The notes: generated by a model not told the origin, from the letters alone. A stretch of DNA of 64,000 nt from Paenibacillus_S sp043945595 (GCF_043945595.1 NZ_JBIFNP010000001.1:6510001-6574000), one strand, 5' to 3'; numbered from the stretch's first letter, positions 1 through 9,701 are shown. Numbers and translations are program-made.

Positions 1-813
1 TAAACCGGCCCCGCTCAAAATATAGACGGTAATCCGGTCATGGAAAAACAGATACGACCATAAAATCGTGAACAGCGCTCCGCTGTTGCTGATAATGACG
101 GCTGCGGCAAAGCTGACCCGCTTGAGCGCTTCCGCGAACCAGTTAAAGCTGAGGCCCGTGATCAGCCCCAAGCCGATCAGCGCGCCAATGCCCCATAGGC
201 TGACCGGTCCTGTCAAGTGCGCCTGGAATGGCAGCGGCAGCGCCATCATGATCGAGCACAGCAGAAAAATAGAATAGTTCATCGGCCCGGATTCCATCGA
301 TTGGACGAGCATTTTTTGGCTGAGCACATGGAAGGCCGTCCCGATCGCCGAGAGCACGAATAACAGCGTCGTGATCCCGTTGCTGGCCAGCATCAGGCTA
401 AACGGCAGCCCGTTCCAGCTGATGCACAGCACCCCCATAATACAAAGAGCCCCGGCGATCCAGCCTCTGGCCGCCACCCGCTCCTTAAATATCCAGACGG
501 AAACGAATAGCAGAATAACCGTTTGAATCGGGCCTACCAATATGTTTCCGTAGGAATACCCGATGGAAATAGCCATATTTTCAAAAAAATAGTTGCAGCT
601 TTTGCCGATCGCTCCGATCCACACCCAGCGCGTATCCAGCTTCGTCCCGAGCTTTCCCCGCTGAATCCAGAGCAGAATCCCCAGAAATACGATGCCAAGC
701 GAAAACCGGGCGAACGTAATGGTCGTGCTGTCTACCATGGACGCTGCGGCTTTTACGAAAATACCGACAAAGCTCCAAGATAATGTCGTCAATAAAAGTA
801 AGAAATATCCCAT
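1..813 (-). CDS. EamA/DMT-family transporter, C-terminus beyond window edge
   Basis: At least 271 residues of a multi-pass membrane protein starting MGYFLLLLTTLSWSFVGIFV. Hydrophobic helices follow one another in the two-fold EamA pattern; the second half begins near the GLITGLSFNWFAEALKR region. The fold is typical of drug/metabolite superfamily exporters or permeases; the substrate cannot be told. The reading frame runs open to base 1, so the stop lies outside the window. The ATG at 811-813 is chosen because it opens directly into the first helix. It lies 46 bases downstream of the glycosyltransferase gene on the same strand. Confidence 0.85.
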   Translation of the reverse strand, partial: MGYFLLLLTTLSWSFVGIFVKAAASMVDSTTITFARFSLGIVFLGILLWIQRGKLGTKLDTRWVWIGAIGKSCNYFFENMAISIGYSYGNILVGPIQTVILLFVSVWIFKERVAARGWIAGALCIMGVLCISWNGLPFSLMLASNGITTLLFVLSAIGTAFHVLSQKMLVQSMESGPMNYSIFLLCSIMMALPLPFQAHLTGPVSLWGIGALIGLGLITGLSFNWFAEALKRVSFAAAVIISNSGALFTILWSYLFFHDRITVYILSGAGL

Positions 814-858
814 GCTGTCTCCATCCTGCCTGCTTCTCTACTGCATTCTTATTTATCG

Positions 859-2321
859 CTAACGCGGCTTGCCGTCGTTCAATTCGTTCTGCTGCCTGTC
901 GATAAAGGCCAGGCGCGCTTCCAACCCCGCGCGCTCGCGCTGCGGCAGACGGCTGCGCACGCCCCTGTACAGCTCCCGCGCCTTGGAGAGCTCTCCCCGC
1001 TGGCGCATCGCATCGCCAAGCAGCAGCTCCACCCTGCCGTCAAGCAGGGTATAGTCCGGCGACACCGAGCCGCGGTAGGAGCGGAAGCCCTGCCGCGCCT
1101 GCTGCAGCCGCTGCTCGGCCTCCTGCGTCAGCATCTCCGCCTGGCGAAGCCGGATATGCGCCAGCAGGAAGCCGGCATCGGGGTAGTCCGGCTGCAGCTC
1201 CAGCGCTTTCAGGCAGTAGCCGGCCGCTTCCTCCAAGCGGCTGCGTCCTTCCCCCAGCTGCCAGGCGAGCTGGGCGAGCAGCCTGCAAATCTCCAGACGC
1301 CGCCCGAAGCGCGGCGTGTGCAGAGCTGTTTCTTCGGCCTTCAGCAGGTGCCGGAACGCCTCCTGAAGCCTGCCCGCGCTCATCGATTCGCGGCCGTAAT
1401 ACAGCCAGACGCCGGGATTGTCCGGCTCCTCGGCGGCTTGCAGCGACAGGAGCCGCAGATTGCGCTCCAGCGTTCTTTTGCCGCGCTGGATGCGTGGGTC
1501 ATAGCCGTCATGGCGCAGCCTCAAGCGCACGATGCGGCGGAGCGTCTCCTGCTCGTATAGGCCGACGCCCTTCACGGCGATCTGCTCGTGAATGCGCCCC
1601 CGGTATTCCAAGCCTCTCCGCGCAGGGAACAGCCGGGTCTGGGAAAAATCGTGCCGGAGCTCGTTCCCGTGCTTGTGCAGATGCCATACATGCAGTACCG
1701 CTGGAAACTCCGTCTCATGGAAAAGTCCGGCGATCTGCCGGACATAGGCTGCATCGTCGGATTCCAATTCCTCATCCGCGTCAATCATCAGCACCCAGTC
1801 GCTCTTAACGTGCTCCAGGGCAAGATTGCGCTGCCGGGCGAAATCGGCCCGGCCAGTCGGCGCGGACGATTCTAACGAGCGGGAACTGCTGCGCAATCGC
1901 CGTTGTGCCGTCGGAGGACGAGTCGATCAGTACGATCTCGTCGACCGCTCCGGCCAGGCTTTCCAGGCAGCGCGCAATGCAGCGGGCCTCATTGCCCGCG
2001 ATAATCGCCGCAGCGACAGTCACGGGCTTAACGTGCAGCAGCGCCCCGATGCCGCTTCTTGCGGGCCCATCGGGCGTCTTTTGCAGCGCCGCCTGCACGC
2101 GCGTGATCCAAGAAGCCTCCGGGTCCGAACAGCCAGGCCCGGTCGAATACGGCTCTCGCCGCATGGCCGAAGCCTTGATGCAGCAGCGCTTCGCCGAGCA
2201 TCAGCCAGAGCTGCCCGTCCAGCCGGGACAGCTGCAGCGCCGCAGCTGCCAGCCGCTCGGCCTCGGGATATTTTTGCCGAAGCAGCGCATCCTGGATAAC
2301 CGTTACATCCGCGGCATTCAT
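859..2321 (-). CDS. Family 2 glycosyltransferase with TPR repeats (two frameshifts)
   Basis: About 486 residues once two extra bases are ignored (near 2118-2123 and near 1847-1852, both in G/C runs). The order is a short helical N-terminus (residues 1-90), a GT-A core with VAAAIIAGNEARCIARCLES, VDEIVLIDSSSDGT and the metal-binding DADE motif, then a long helical TPR-like half. This resembles SunS-type and other bacterial TPR glycosyltransferases that modify proteins in the cytoplasm. The ATG at 2321 overlaps the stop of the secreted-protein gene upstream (ATGA), so the two are probably translationally coupled. That makes the surface protein a candidate substrate, which is inference. The glycosyltransferase call is firm; acceptor and sugar are unknown. 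Confidence 0.8.
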
Positions 2322-4183
2322 AGCTGAGGTACATGAGGGAAGAAGCGGATTTTATAAGTCACTGCCGGAGAATCCGTGTCCCGCTCACGCTCGCGGTCTC
2401 TTCCGTCGTATTCTTCGTATGCACGCACCGTGACTCTGCCATACGTCCCGTAAGTCCACCCGATCCCCAGCATGGAGCCGGACACCGCATACCCCGGATC
2501 GTAGAAGAATCTGCCGGAGACCGTGTAGTCACCGATGCTCTCGGAGGACGTCAAGTGGCTGCCCAAATAGAGGCCATAGCCGGTGGAAGCCAAATCTTCA
2601 ACTCGCAGATCAAAGCCATCGACCATTTCCCAGGCGTCTTCTTCCCCGTCGTCGAAGCGTCCGATCACTTTGTAATGATCTGCGTTAGCCCTCTCCCCGT
2701 CGCCATAGCCGCTTGCCTCCGTGCCCTCGATAATCAGCTTGTTGCCTTCAATATGGGCATTGGAGTACAGGCCTTCCGCAGCCGTGGACCCTTCGGTCTC
2801 CAAGTAATAGTGATACGTCGCGCCCGACACGTTATCGTCGTAATAAAACTTTTGATGCAGATCGATTTCCATTCTTGCATGGTTGAACAGAGTCCGGTCT
2901 TGAAGCCTGTCCCCATAGAAAAAAGATCCAGGGAAAATATGTACGGTCCTTGTCACAGGCTCATTGGGGAAATGCGCATCCGTCGCCGTCACTTCTATGG
3001 TCGTAGGAGCGAAATAATAGGGGTCGCGGCTCTCGATTTCAAGGCGGTTGTCTATTCTAGTCACAACCACACCATAGTCCGACGGCTCTTCGTTATTGGT
3101 CGCCGGTACATTCAACGATCGCATGACCGGCTCGTAAACCGACTCGCTGACGGACGCATGCATAGAAGGCGGCTCCGCACCGGCTGCCGATAAGCTTAAA
3201 GGGCCTTCATCATTCGGATTCAAAAACGTTCTTGTATATTGATAAGTCAGCGTGTCGCCGTCAGGATCCTGGAACAGTTTATCCATAGCAATGCTTAGCT
3301 TTTCCTGCGGATCGAGCACATAGCTGGTCACCGCATCGGACAGCTGTGGAGCATGGTTGATATCCGGAGGCGCCAGCACGGTTATCGGAATCGCTGCCGC
3401 AGCCGTTCCTCCCGAAGGGTCTGCAGCCTGGATGGTAATCAGAGCCGTACCGGAATGACGCCCTTCGATCCCAATTCCGCCGTCCGTCCATACGGCCGTC
3501 ACCACGTCCGAATTGCTCGATTCTACGGAGAAGGTCAGCTCGTCTCCTTCCGGATCGGTGAAATAACTGCGAAGCACCTCACCCGGGATAAAATCGGTTT
3601 GCTCCACCTGCAGCGTGAGCGCCTCGATGCCGCCCTCCACCGCAGCAGGCCTGCCGTTTACGCGCGCCGCATCAATCAGATGAAGCATTCTTTCGATATC
3701 CGTCTCGCTTTGAACGGCTGCCGGATAAGCGGAGATCAGCTTGCCGATATCGGAAATATCGACCTTCTGGTCCGCACCGGGATCGACCAGCGTGACGGTC
3801 AACTGCTTCGGCGTCAGATCGGGCCCGGATATCGGGGTAATCGTAAAGGTGGCCGCCCCCGGCCCATGCGGGGTGATATACAGCGTGCTGGAGCTGGTCA
3901 GGACAAGCCCGGTCGCCACCTCCGGGTGATCCGATACGACATTGGAGCCCGTCGTATTCGGAAACAGCGTATCCAGCTGGATTCGAACCTCGTCCGGCGC
4001 ATATTTCATGATGATATTCGATGCGGCCGCGCCGCCTGAATCATACACCGTTCCCGCTGCGGACACGCTCGCGCCTGCAAAAGGCTGCAGCAGCAGCGGA
4101 ATTGCGGCCAGCGCGCTGCCGGCGTGCCGCGCCCAGCGACGGGCGCGTGTTCGTCCGATCGATTGATTTTGTTTTTTTGACAC
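2318..4183 (-). CDS. Secreted multi-domain surface protein with cadherin/Ig-like modules
   Basis: 621 residues. The N-terminus has twin arginines (RTRARRWARH), a hydrophobic stretch and a likely cleavage site after SVSAA, so it is exported. At least three beta-rich modules follow, each with an acidic DPEGDELTFSV- or DPDGDTLTYQY-like motif typical of cadherin/dystroglycan-type Ig-like domains that bind calcium (about residues 190-265, 275-420 and 430-540). The GTG start has GAGGTGG just upstream. A segment reading KVDISDIGKLI recalls half a dockerin, but no second half is seen. No LPXTG or SLH anchor is visible. It is probably an extracellular adhesion or scaffold protein, encoded with the adjoining glycosyltransferase. 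Confidence 0.65.
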   Translation of the reverse strand: MSKKQNQSIGRTRARRWARHAGSALAAIPLLLQPFAGASVSAAGTVYDSGGAAASNIIMKYAPDEVRIQLDTLFPNTTGSNVVSDHPEVATGLVLTSSSTLYITPHGPGAATFTITPISGPDLTPKQLTVTLVDPGADQKVDISDIGKLISAYPAAVQSETDIERMLHLIDAARVNGRPAAVEGGIEALTLQVEQTDFIPGEVLRSYFTDPEGDELTFSVESSNSDVVTAVWTDGGIGIEGRHSGTALITIQAADPSGGTAAAAIPITVLAPPDINHAPQLSDAVTSYVLDPQEKLSIAMDKLFQDPDGDTLTYQYTRTFLNPNDEGPLSLSAAGAEPPSMHASVSESVYEPVMRSLNVPATNNEEPSDYGVVVTRIDNRLEIESRDPYYFAPTTIEVTATDAHFPNEPVTRTVHIFPGSFFYGDRLQDRTLFNHARMEIDLHQKFYYDDNVSGATYHYYLETEGSTAAEGLYSNAHIEGNKLIIEGTEASGYGDGERANADHYKVIGRFDDGEEDAWEMVDGFDLRVEDLASTGYGLYLGSHLTSSESIGDYTVSGRFFYDPGYAVSGSMLGIGWTYGTYGRVTVRAYEEYDGRDRERERDTDSPAVTYKIRFFPHVPQL

Positions 4184-4349
4184 GACGCCACCTCTTAGCT
4201 TACATTTTTCGCCATGTTGCCTTAAGCCTATTGTAACATAGCTTTTTAGCGCGCATCATGGAAAATTAGATGAACCCTAAACCGGTTTTGCCGCGTATAC
4301 ACGATGAGCATGTTTTTGTTACATTGGAAATCAAATCGGAGGCTAGCTG
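4184..4349. other. Intergenic region between divergent genes
   Basis: 166 bases separating the minus-strand secreted-protein gene from a plus-strand small ORF. It is AT-richer than its neighbours and probably holds promoters for both. No operator repeat is convincing. Confidence 0.4.
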
Positions 4350-4503
4350 ATGAACGAATATTACATCGTGTATAAAAAGAAAATTCTCCACGGTCCCGAT
4401 GTCCAAAGAAGAGGCTATTGCCAAGCTGTTTGAGCTCAGCTCGATGCTGAAAGGACTCCGCGTACGCTCGTTTTACGGCAAATCGAAAACGGTTTCACGT
4501 TGA
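4350..4503 (+). CDS. Small hypothetical protein, frameshifted
   Basis: An ATG at 4350 follows a good ribosome site (GGAGG at 4338-4342, 7-base spacing). It reads MNEYYIVYKKKILHGP and then hits an early stop. Dropping one base near 4395-4400 joins it to MSKEEAIAKLFELSSMLKGL and onward to the TGA at 4501-4503, giving about 50 residues. The two halves match in composition and style, and the total length is a multiple of three plus one, as with other breaks in this window. It looks like a small soluble protein with a beta hairpin followed by a helix. I do not recognise the family. Confidence 0.5.
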
Positions 4504-4623
4504 GATGCCCCTCCGGCGCTCCGATGCCACACAAAAAAGTTCACCCCGGCTGCCGCTCCTATGAGGGAGGACATCAGGGGTGAAGGTCTGCCGAATAATG
4601 AATGTATCATTGCTTAAACTATT

Positions 4624-5445
4624 TTAACCACGGAGCAGAGACTCGGCTCCGTCCACGTAGACTTCCGTTCCCGTGACGTGCGAGGATTCTCCCGACGCGA
4701 GGAACAATACGAGCTGGGCCACCTGCTCTGCCGAACCCGGCCGCCGCTCTAACGGATGATCCCCTTCGGGAAATTCTACGGGAATCTCGATTTCTTCCAG
4801 CTCCGGCGTCCGCTCCGTACTTTGGTCGATGTTCGTAGCGATAGCCCCGGGACATATCGCGTTGACGCGAATCCGGTACTGCGCCAGCTCCAGCGCCGCC
4901 ATTTTCATCATGGCTACCTGACCGGCTTTGGTTGTACTGTAGGCGCTGAACCCCAAATTGGAGAACACCCGGTTGCCGTTGATCGAGCTTGTAATAATGA
5001 TGCTCCCCCCACCGGCATCCCGGAGATGAGGCACGGCATACTTGAGAGTAAGAAACGTTCCCTTCAGATTGATGTCGACCGTCCGCTCCCAATCCTGAAC
5101 CGCCATATGCTCGATAGGGGCAAGAACTCCATTCACCCCGGCATTGGCGAATACGATATCGACCGAGCCGTGCCGGCCGAATACGTCCCGGAACGCACGC
5201 TCCATGCTTTCAGGAACCGAAATGTCCGCGTCAATGGCGACAGCTTGTCCACCTGCTTGTTCAATTTCCCTGCATACTTGATTCACTCGCTCCCCGTCCC
5301 GGTCCAGCAGACACACCTTGGCGCCATGACGCGCCATCAGAAGCGCCGATGCTTTCCCGATGCCCGAGCCGCCGCCGGTCACTACGGCTACCTTCCCTCT
5401 CAGCCGCTGCTGCTCCGCCGGGTATACCGCTTGATGATGCTCCAT
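4624..5445 (-). CDS. SDR-family NAD(P)-dependent oxidoreductase
   Basis: 273 residues of a classical short-chain dehydrogenase. The cofactor motif TGGGSGIG lies near residue 24, then a DADIS segment, the NAG motif, catalytic Ser in ITSSINGN and the YSTTK Tyr/Lys pair, and a PGAIATNI loop. An acidic residue after beta-2 (LLDRDGE) favours NAD over NADP. The start ATG is preceded by GGGGGAGGAACGGGAG. It lies 26 bases downstream of glgC on the same strand, so they may be cotranscribed. The substrate is not predictable; members act on sugars, alcohols or 3-oxoacyl groups. Confidence 0.88.
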   Translation of the reverse strand: MEHHQAVYPAEQQRLRGKVAVVTGGGSGIGKASALLMARHGAKVCLLDRDGERVNQVCREIEQAGGQAVAIDADISVPESMERAFRDVFGRHGSVDIVFANAGVNGVLAPIEHMAVQDWERTVDINLKGTFLTLKYAVPHLRDAGGGSIIITSSINGNRVFSNLGFSAYSTTKAGQVAMMKMAALELAQYRIRVNAICPGAIATNIDQSTERTPELEEIEIPVEFPEGDHPLERRPGSAEQVAQLVLFLASGESSHVTGTEVYVDGAESLLRG

Positions 5446-5470
5446 CTCCCGTTCCTCCCCCAGGCTAAGA

Positions 5471-6688
5471 TTAATGGTACAGCTCCGACGCGCTCAGCGA
5501 CGACACGGCATGCGCTCCCTCGTACAAGCCCGATTCCTCCGACGTTTCGGCAAAGGGCCGGCGTGTAACGAGAGCATACGGCGCAATGACCGCAATCTCA
5601 TCCTCGTGTCCTTCAATGACCGCTCCATCCTCGATCACGGCACCTTCCCCGATAATCGCGTAGGAAATCCGCGCATGGCGGCCCACGGTCACATTCGGCA
5701 TCAGTACGCTGTCGCTCACCCGGCTGCCGTCGCCGACCTGAACGCCCGAGAAGACTACCGAGCGCCTCAGGCTTCCCTGCACCGAGCACAGCTTATGCGC
5801 CAGCGATTCCTGCATGTCCTTGCAGGTGTAGATAGAGCGCAGGCTGTCCACATGCGGATCGCGGCTGTACATCGGCCAGCTTTTTTGCTTCAGATTCAGC
5901 TGGGGTTGTCCGCCAAGCAGGTCCATGTGGGCATCCCAGAGGCTTTTTACCGTACCGACATCCCGCCAGTAGCCGTCGAAGCGGTAGGAGAACAGCCGAC
6001 CGTCCATCCGCAGCATCCGGGGAATAAGGTCTTTACCGAAGTCGTGGCTGGAACGAGGATTGTTCGCGTCCTCGATCAAGTGCTCTCTTAAATCGGACCA
6101 CTTGAACATATAGATGCCCATCGAAGCGAGATTGCTCTGCGGCCGCTTCGGCTTTTCCACAAAATCAATGATGGAGCCGCGCTCGTCCGTGTTCATAATG
6201 CCGAAACGATGCGCTTCCGCCCAAGGAACCTCCATCACGGAGATCGTCGCTTCCGCGCCGTTCGCCTTATGGTGCTCCAGCAGCTCCCGGTAATCCATCG
6301 AATAAATATGGTCACCCGACAAAATAAGCACATGCTCGGGATTATGCTGATCGATAAACGAAATATTTTTGTATATAGCATCGGCTGTTCCGAGATAGCC
6401 TTCGGCATCGTGCTTCGCAGCCGAGAGTAAAGATACGCCCTCATGCTGCCCATCCAGCCCCCAAGGCTCCCCTCCGCCGATATGCGAATGTAGGGATTCG
6501 GAGGCATACTGGGTCAGAACGCCGACCGTACGGATGTTGGAATTCGCGCAGTTGCTGAGTGGAAAATCAATAATGCGGTAATGGCCCCCGAAAGGAACCG
6601 CGGGCTTGGCCAATGTATTGGTTAAAGGGGATAGTCTTCGACCTTCTCCTCCGGCTAACAGCATGGCAATGCACTCTTTTTTGTTCAA
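5471..6688 (-). CDS. glgC: Glucose-1-phosphate adenylyltransferase (ADP-glucose pyrophosphorylase)
   Basis: About 405 residues. It makes ADP-glucose from ATP and glucose-1-phosphate, the committed step of bacterial glycogen synthesis. The N-terminal nucleotidyltransferase signature ECIAMLLAGGEGRRLSPLT, the FPLSNCANSNI segment, GTADAIY, LSGDHIY and FVEKPK are all present, followed by a left-handed beta-helix tail (SVLMPNVTVG, YAIIGEGAVIEDG). A TTG start at 6688 is preferred over the ATG at 6709 because GGGAGG (6697-6702) lies 8 bases before it and would otherwise be coding. No glgD, glgA or glgP is adjacent; the nearest carbohydrate gene is the GH13 hydrolase. Confidence 0.93.
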   Translation of the reverse strand: MNKKECIAMLLAGGEGRRLSPLTNTLAKPAVPFGGHYRIIDFPLSNCANSNIRTVGVLTQYASESLHSHIGGGEPWGLDGQHEGVSLLSAAKHDAEGYLGTADAIYKNISFIDQHNPEHVLILSGDHIYSMDYRELLEHHKANGAEATISVMEVPWAEAHRFGIMNTDERGSIIDFVEKPKRPQSNLASMGIYMFKWSDLREHLIEDANNPRSSHDFGKDLIPRMLRMDGRLFSYRFDGYWRDVGTVKSLWDAHMDLLGGQPQLNLKQKSWPMYSRDPHVDSLRSIYTCKDMQESLAHKLCSVQGSLRRSVVFSGVQVGDGSRVSDSVLMPNVTVGRHARISYAIIGEGAVIEDGAVIEGHEDEIAVIAPYALVTRRPFAETSEESGLYEGAHAVSSLSASELYH

Positions 6689-6709
6689 GTTGATCGCCTC
6701 CCATGACAA

Positions 6710-6880
6710 GTATGTACTTCTTCTTTAACCTTCAGACATTGGGCTGAAACAGCATTTCTCCCAGTTCCAGGCAATGCGCGGGAGGCCTTCGGATAATTCT
6801 CAGCGTTCGGCTGCTTTGGCGAGACCCACTACTTAGTGTAAACCATTCCGATGTCGAGACATGCACTGTCCGCAAAATAA
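6710..6880. other. Gene-free stretch upstream of glgC
   Basis: About 170 bases with no supported ORF. It presumably carries the glgC promoter on the minus strand, but no convincing -35/-10 pair was found. Confidence 0.35.
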
Positions 6881-6906
6881 AAAAAGCCCCGGTTGAAACC
6901 GAGGCC
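6881..6906 (-). terminator. Rho-independent terminator after the DUF1003 gene
   Basis: On the minus strand CCTCGGTT pairs with AACCGGGG across a two-base loop and runs into CTTTTTTT. It lies about 190 bases past the DUF1003 stop and overlaps the left end of the repeat element described at 6892. Confidence 0.65.
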
Positions 6907-7137
6907 ACTGAAAAAGTCATTGCTGCGAGTACGGAATATTCTTCCGATCGCTGTTGTCCCTGTATTTCTCTGATTATATTCTGCTTTTAGCGGTTGAAAT
7001 CCAGGGACAAAGGCGAACGCTTACGCTTCTACAGAATATTTCCGTACCCTCCGTAAGTGTTTCAGTGACCTCGTTGAAACCGAGGCCGTTGAAAAAGTCA
7101 TTGCTGCGAATATGGATCATTCTTTCGATCGTTGTCA
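6892..7137. repeat. Intergenic palindromic repeat element (two direct copies flanking an inverted repeat)
   Basis: About 65 bases starting GTTGAAACCGAGGCC at 6892-6957 recur at 7073-7137 with only scattered differences (both include TGAAAAAGTCATTGCTGCGA). Between them is an imperfect long inverted repeat: GTACGGAATATTC (6929) pairs with GAATATTTCCGTAC (to 7046), and TTGTCCCTG (6954-6962) pairs exactly with CAGGGACAA (7002-7010). The right copy runs into the 3' end of the DUF1003 gene and supplies its last codons. A diverged relative lies at about 7700-7800. This resembles a MITE- or REP-like family; no transposase is present. Confidence 0.6.
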
Positions 7138-7676
7138 GGCTCTGCCGGAAGACGCTGCATAAGCAGCTCCAGCTGCCGCTCAATACGGGACAGATGCTCT
7201 TGGATTTCGATGTTCTCCTGTTCCGCCTTATAGTTGATCGCAAAGCTCAGCACGGATTCCTGCTTGTCCCTCGCAGCCTGCCGGTTCTGGCTCATCAAAA
7301 TAATCGGCGCCTGAAAAGCCGCCAAACAAGATAGGATCAGGTTCAACAAAATAAACGGAGGCTCATCGAAACGCAGCCGCCAGGCAAATACGTTCCAGAT
7401 CATCCATCCCCCCAAAAATAGGATAAACCATATAATGAAGGCCCAGCTTCCCCCGAAGCATGCGATTTGATCGGCAAGCCGTTCGGACCATCGCGTCCGC
7501 TGCTCCTGCTGCTCATTCAAATGGGTTTTAATGCGTCCCTTGTAGTCGCTGACCATCTGGGTTACGCGCTTCAGCTGCTCGGCGCTAAGCGTTTTGTCCG
7601 GCTCCGTCTCCAGCTCGTCCACCAGCTTGGCCTGATTCTTCCGTTTGATCTCCTCTTGTCTTTCCTCTTCCGTCAT
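7098..7676 (-). CDS. DUF1003-family membrane protein
   Basis: About 192 residues. A charged helical N-terminus of some 75 residues is followed by two transmembrane helices (FGGSWAFIIWFILFLGGWMI and PPFILLNLILSCLAAFQAPI) and a coiled C-terminal tail (EQENIEIQEHLSRIERQLEL). The FGGSW...FEEPPFILLN-like layout with IILMSQNRQ is the DUF1003 signature. The function of the family is unknown. The ATG at 7676 is preferred because AAGGAGG lies 8 bases upstream; the GTG at 7685 overlaps that site. Its last residues derive from the repeat element at 7073-7137. Confidence 0.85.
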   Translation of the reverse strand: MTEEERQEEIKRKNQAKLVDELETEPDKTLSAEQLKRVTQMVSDYKGRIKTHLNEQQEQRTRWSERLADQIACFGGSWAFIIWFILFLGGWMIWNVFAWRLRFDEPPFILLNLILSCLAAFQAPIILMSQNRQAARDKQESVLSFAINYKAEQENIEIQEHLSRIERQLELLMQRLPAEPDNDRKNDPYSQQ

Positions 7677-7699
7677 AAGAGACACCTCCTTCTCGGATG

Positions 7700-7800
7700 A
7701 AGCCGCTGAAAAGTCATCACAACGAGTACGAGCCCTGCTCCGGTCGCTGTCGTTCTATATTTGCCCGGATATTCATTCAGCGGTATCTGGTTCGGATTAG
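7700..7800. repeat. Diverged copy of the 6892 intergenic repeat
   Basis: GCCGCTGAAAAGTCAT, then CGAGTACG, TCGCTGT and a TTCAGCGGT end occur in the same order and spacing as the left and central parts of the element at 6892. Identity is lower and the inverted repeat is weak. It sits between the DUF1003 and GH13 genes. Confidence 0.45.
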
Positions 7801-9561
7801 GCTCCCCCGTTCACCTTCAGGGTCCGGTGAAGAATGCGGTAGCCCAGGCCTTCCAGCTCCACATGCATAATACCGTCCACAGGCTGCACCTCTTCGCCGC
7901 TCAAGGCATCGCACCAATCCTCCGTCTCTATCGGATGCGATAAGGTTACCGGTTCCTCGGTATTATTCATCCAGATAATAAAATGCTCCCGCGCGTCCAG
8001 CCGTTCATAAATAATGCACCGCTCTCCCTGCTCCGCCTTCAGGAAACGGAACTTCCCTTTAATTAAAGCAGGATGGTCCCGGCGCAGCCCGATCAGCAGC
8101 TTGTAAAAGTCATACAACTCCCGGTCACTGCTTCTCCGGATCCCACTCCATGCATTTACGGCAATCGGGATCCTCTCCTCCCGTCAGACCGACTTCATCG
8201 CCGTAATAAATACACGGTGTCCCCATGTAGGTAAGCAAAAAGACAACGCACAGCTTCAGTCTCCGCTTATCCTCTCCGACACGGGTCAGCACTCTCGGCG
8301 TATCGTGGCTGCCGAGCAAATTGAAAATAACTTCATTCGTCTGCTGGGGATACCTGATCAAGAGGGCGCTGATGCCATTCGAGAACGTAAACCCGTCAAT
8401 GTCGGAATCCGAAAAGAACTCCAGCACCTTATTCGAGAAAGGATAGTTCATGACCGAATCGAATTGGTCGCCAAGCAGCCACTTGATCGAGTCGTTCCAT
8501 ACCTCGCCCACGATATAGGCTTCAGGGTTAGCCTGCTTCACGACCTTGCGGAAGTCCCGCCAAAAATGATGGTTCACCTCGTTGGCGACATCGAGCCTCC
8601 ACCCGTCGATCTGAACCTCTTTGACCCAATACTCCGCTACGCCCAGCAAATACCGCTTAACCTCGGGATTGGCCGTGTTCAGCTTCGGCATATTGCCGTA
8701 AAAGCCGAACGTATCATAATTCGGAATACCGTCTCTCACTTCAAGCGGAAAGTCGTGAATATGAAACCACTCGGCATAGGCCGAACGCTCCCCATGCTTC
8801 AATACATCCTGAAAAGGAGGAAACTGCTCGCCTGCATGGTTGAACACGGCATCAAGCATCACACGGATGCCCTTATCGTGACATTGGCGGACCAGTTCCC
8901 GCATCAGATCGTTATCTCCCAAGTGCGGGTCGATATTCTGATAATCGACGGTATCGTATTTATGGTTCGAAGGAGACGTGAACACAGGTGTCAAATACAG
9001 CGCATTGACGCCCATGTCGACAAGATGGTCGAGATGGTCGATAATGCCTTGAAGATCGCCGCCGAACGCATTATCCAGCGTAGGCGCCTCTCCCCAGACA
9101 GCCGTATTCTCGGGATCGTTGGACGGATCGCCGTTCGCGAACCTTTCGGGCACGATCTGATAAAACACCGCCGACTTGGCCCATTCCGGAACAGTGTTCA
9201 AGTCGATCTCATGAATATAAGGGTAGTCAAAATAGCCTCCGGTAGGCATCGGCCGCTCGTTATGGATGCCGTTCTCCGTCATCCACAGCGTCTCCGTGCC
9301 GGCCCGAAGCCGGAAGCCGTATGAGGCTCGGCCGAAGGCGGGCTTCACCGCCGCTTCCCAGTAGTCGAACATCATATCCGACGCCATTTTGAGCATCGGA
9401 TACTCCGCCTGCGTGCGGCCCCAGTCGTATTTGTCCCCTGTTTCCGCTACTACCTCTTCCACGTCGTCGCGCTTCGTGCGGACCCGAAGGTGAAGCGTTT
9501 CTTTATCGTAAGCGTATGCCCAGCTTCCTTGGGCCACATGGTAAAAGCTTTCCCACTGCAT
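7797..9561 (-). CDS. GH13 maltodextrin hydrolase (neopullulanase/cyclomaltodextrinase type), frameshifted
   Basis: About 587 residues after removing one extra T near 8124, where WDPEKQ is followed by a stop in one frame and by DRELYDFYKLLIGLRR in the other. An N-terminal beta domain (residues 1-125) precedes the catalytic barrel. The three acidic residues are visible in GWRLDVANE (nucleophile Asp), VGEVWND (acid/base Glu) and LLGSHDTPR. There is no signal peptide, so it acts in the cytoplasm on imported maltodextrins or cyclodextrins. The N-domain and the NHKYDTVDYQNIDPHLG segment point to the GH13_20 group. The break is probably a sequencing error. Confidence 0.87.
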
Positions 9562-9700
9562 CCCTTCAGCCCCCTCGTCCGTTATAATGGCAATGATCTC
9601 ATGAAGTCATTAACCAAACAGGAACGGCTTTAAACAGAAAAGCAGGACCGTTCTGAGGGGCCCCAAGCAGCCTGAGAATTTGTTCTAAAAATGCCTGCAG
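9562..9700. other. Gene-free stretch upstream of the GH13 gene
   Basis: 139 bases likely holding the minus-strand GH13 promoter. I see a loose AACGG/CCGTT inverted repeat but no match to a cre site. Confidence 0.3.
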
Positions 9701-9701
9701 C

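Noticed and set aside
3700..3800. Dockerin domain in the secreted surface protein
   Set aside because: Only one half resembling KVDISDIGKLI is present, without the calcium-loop duplication.
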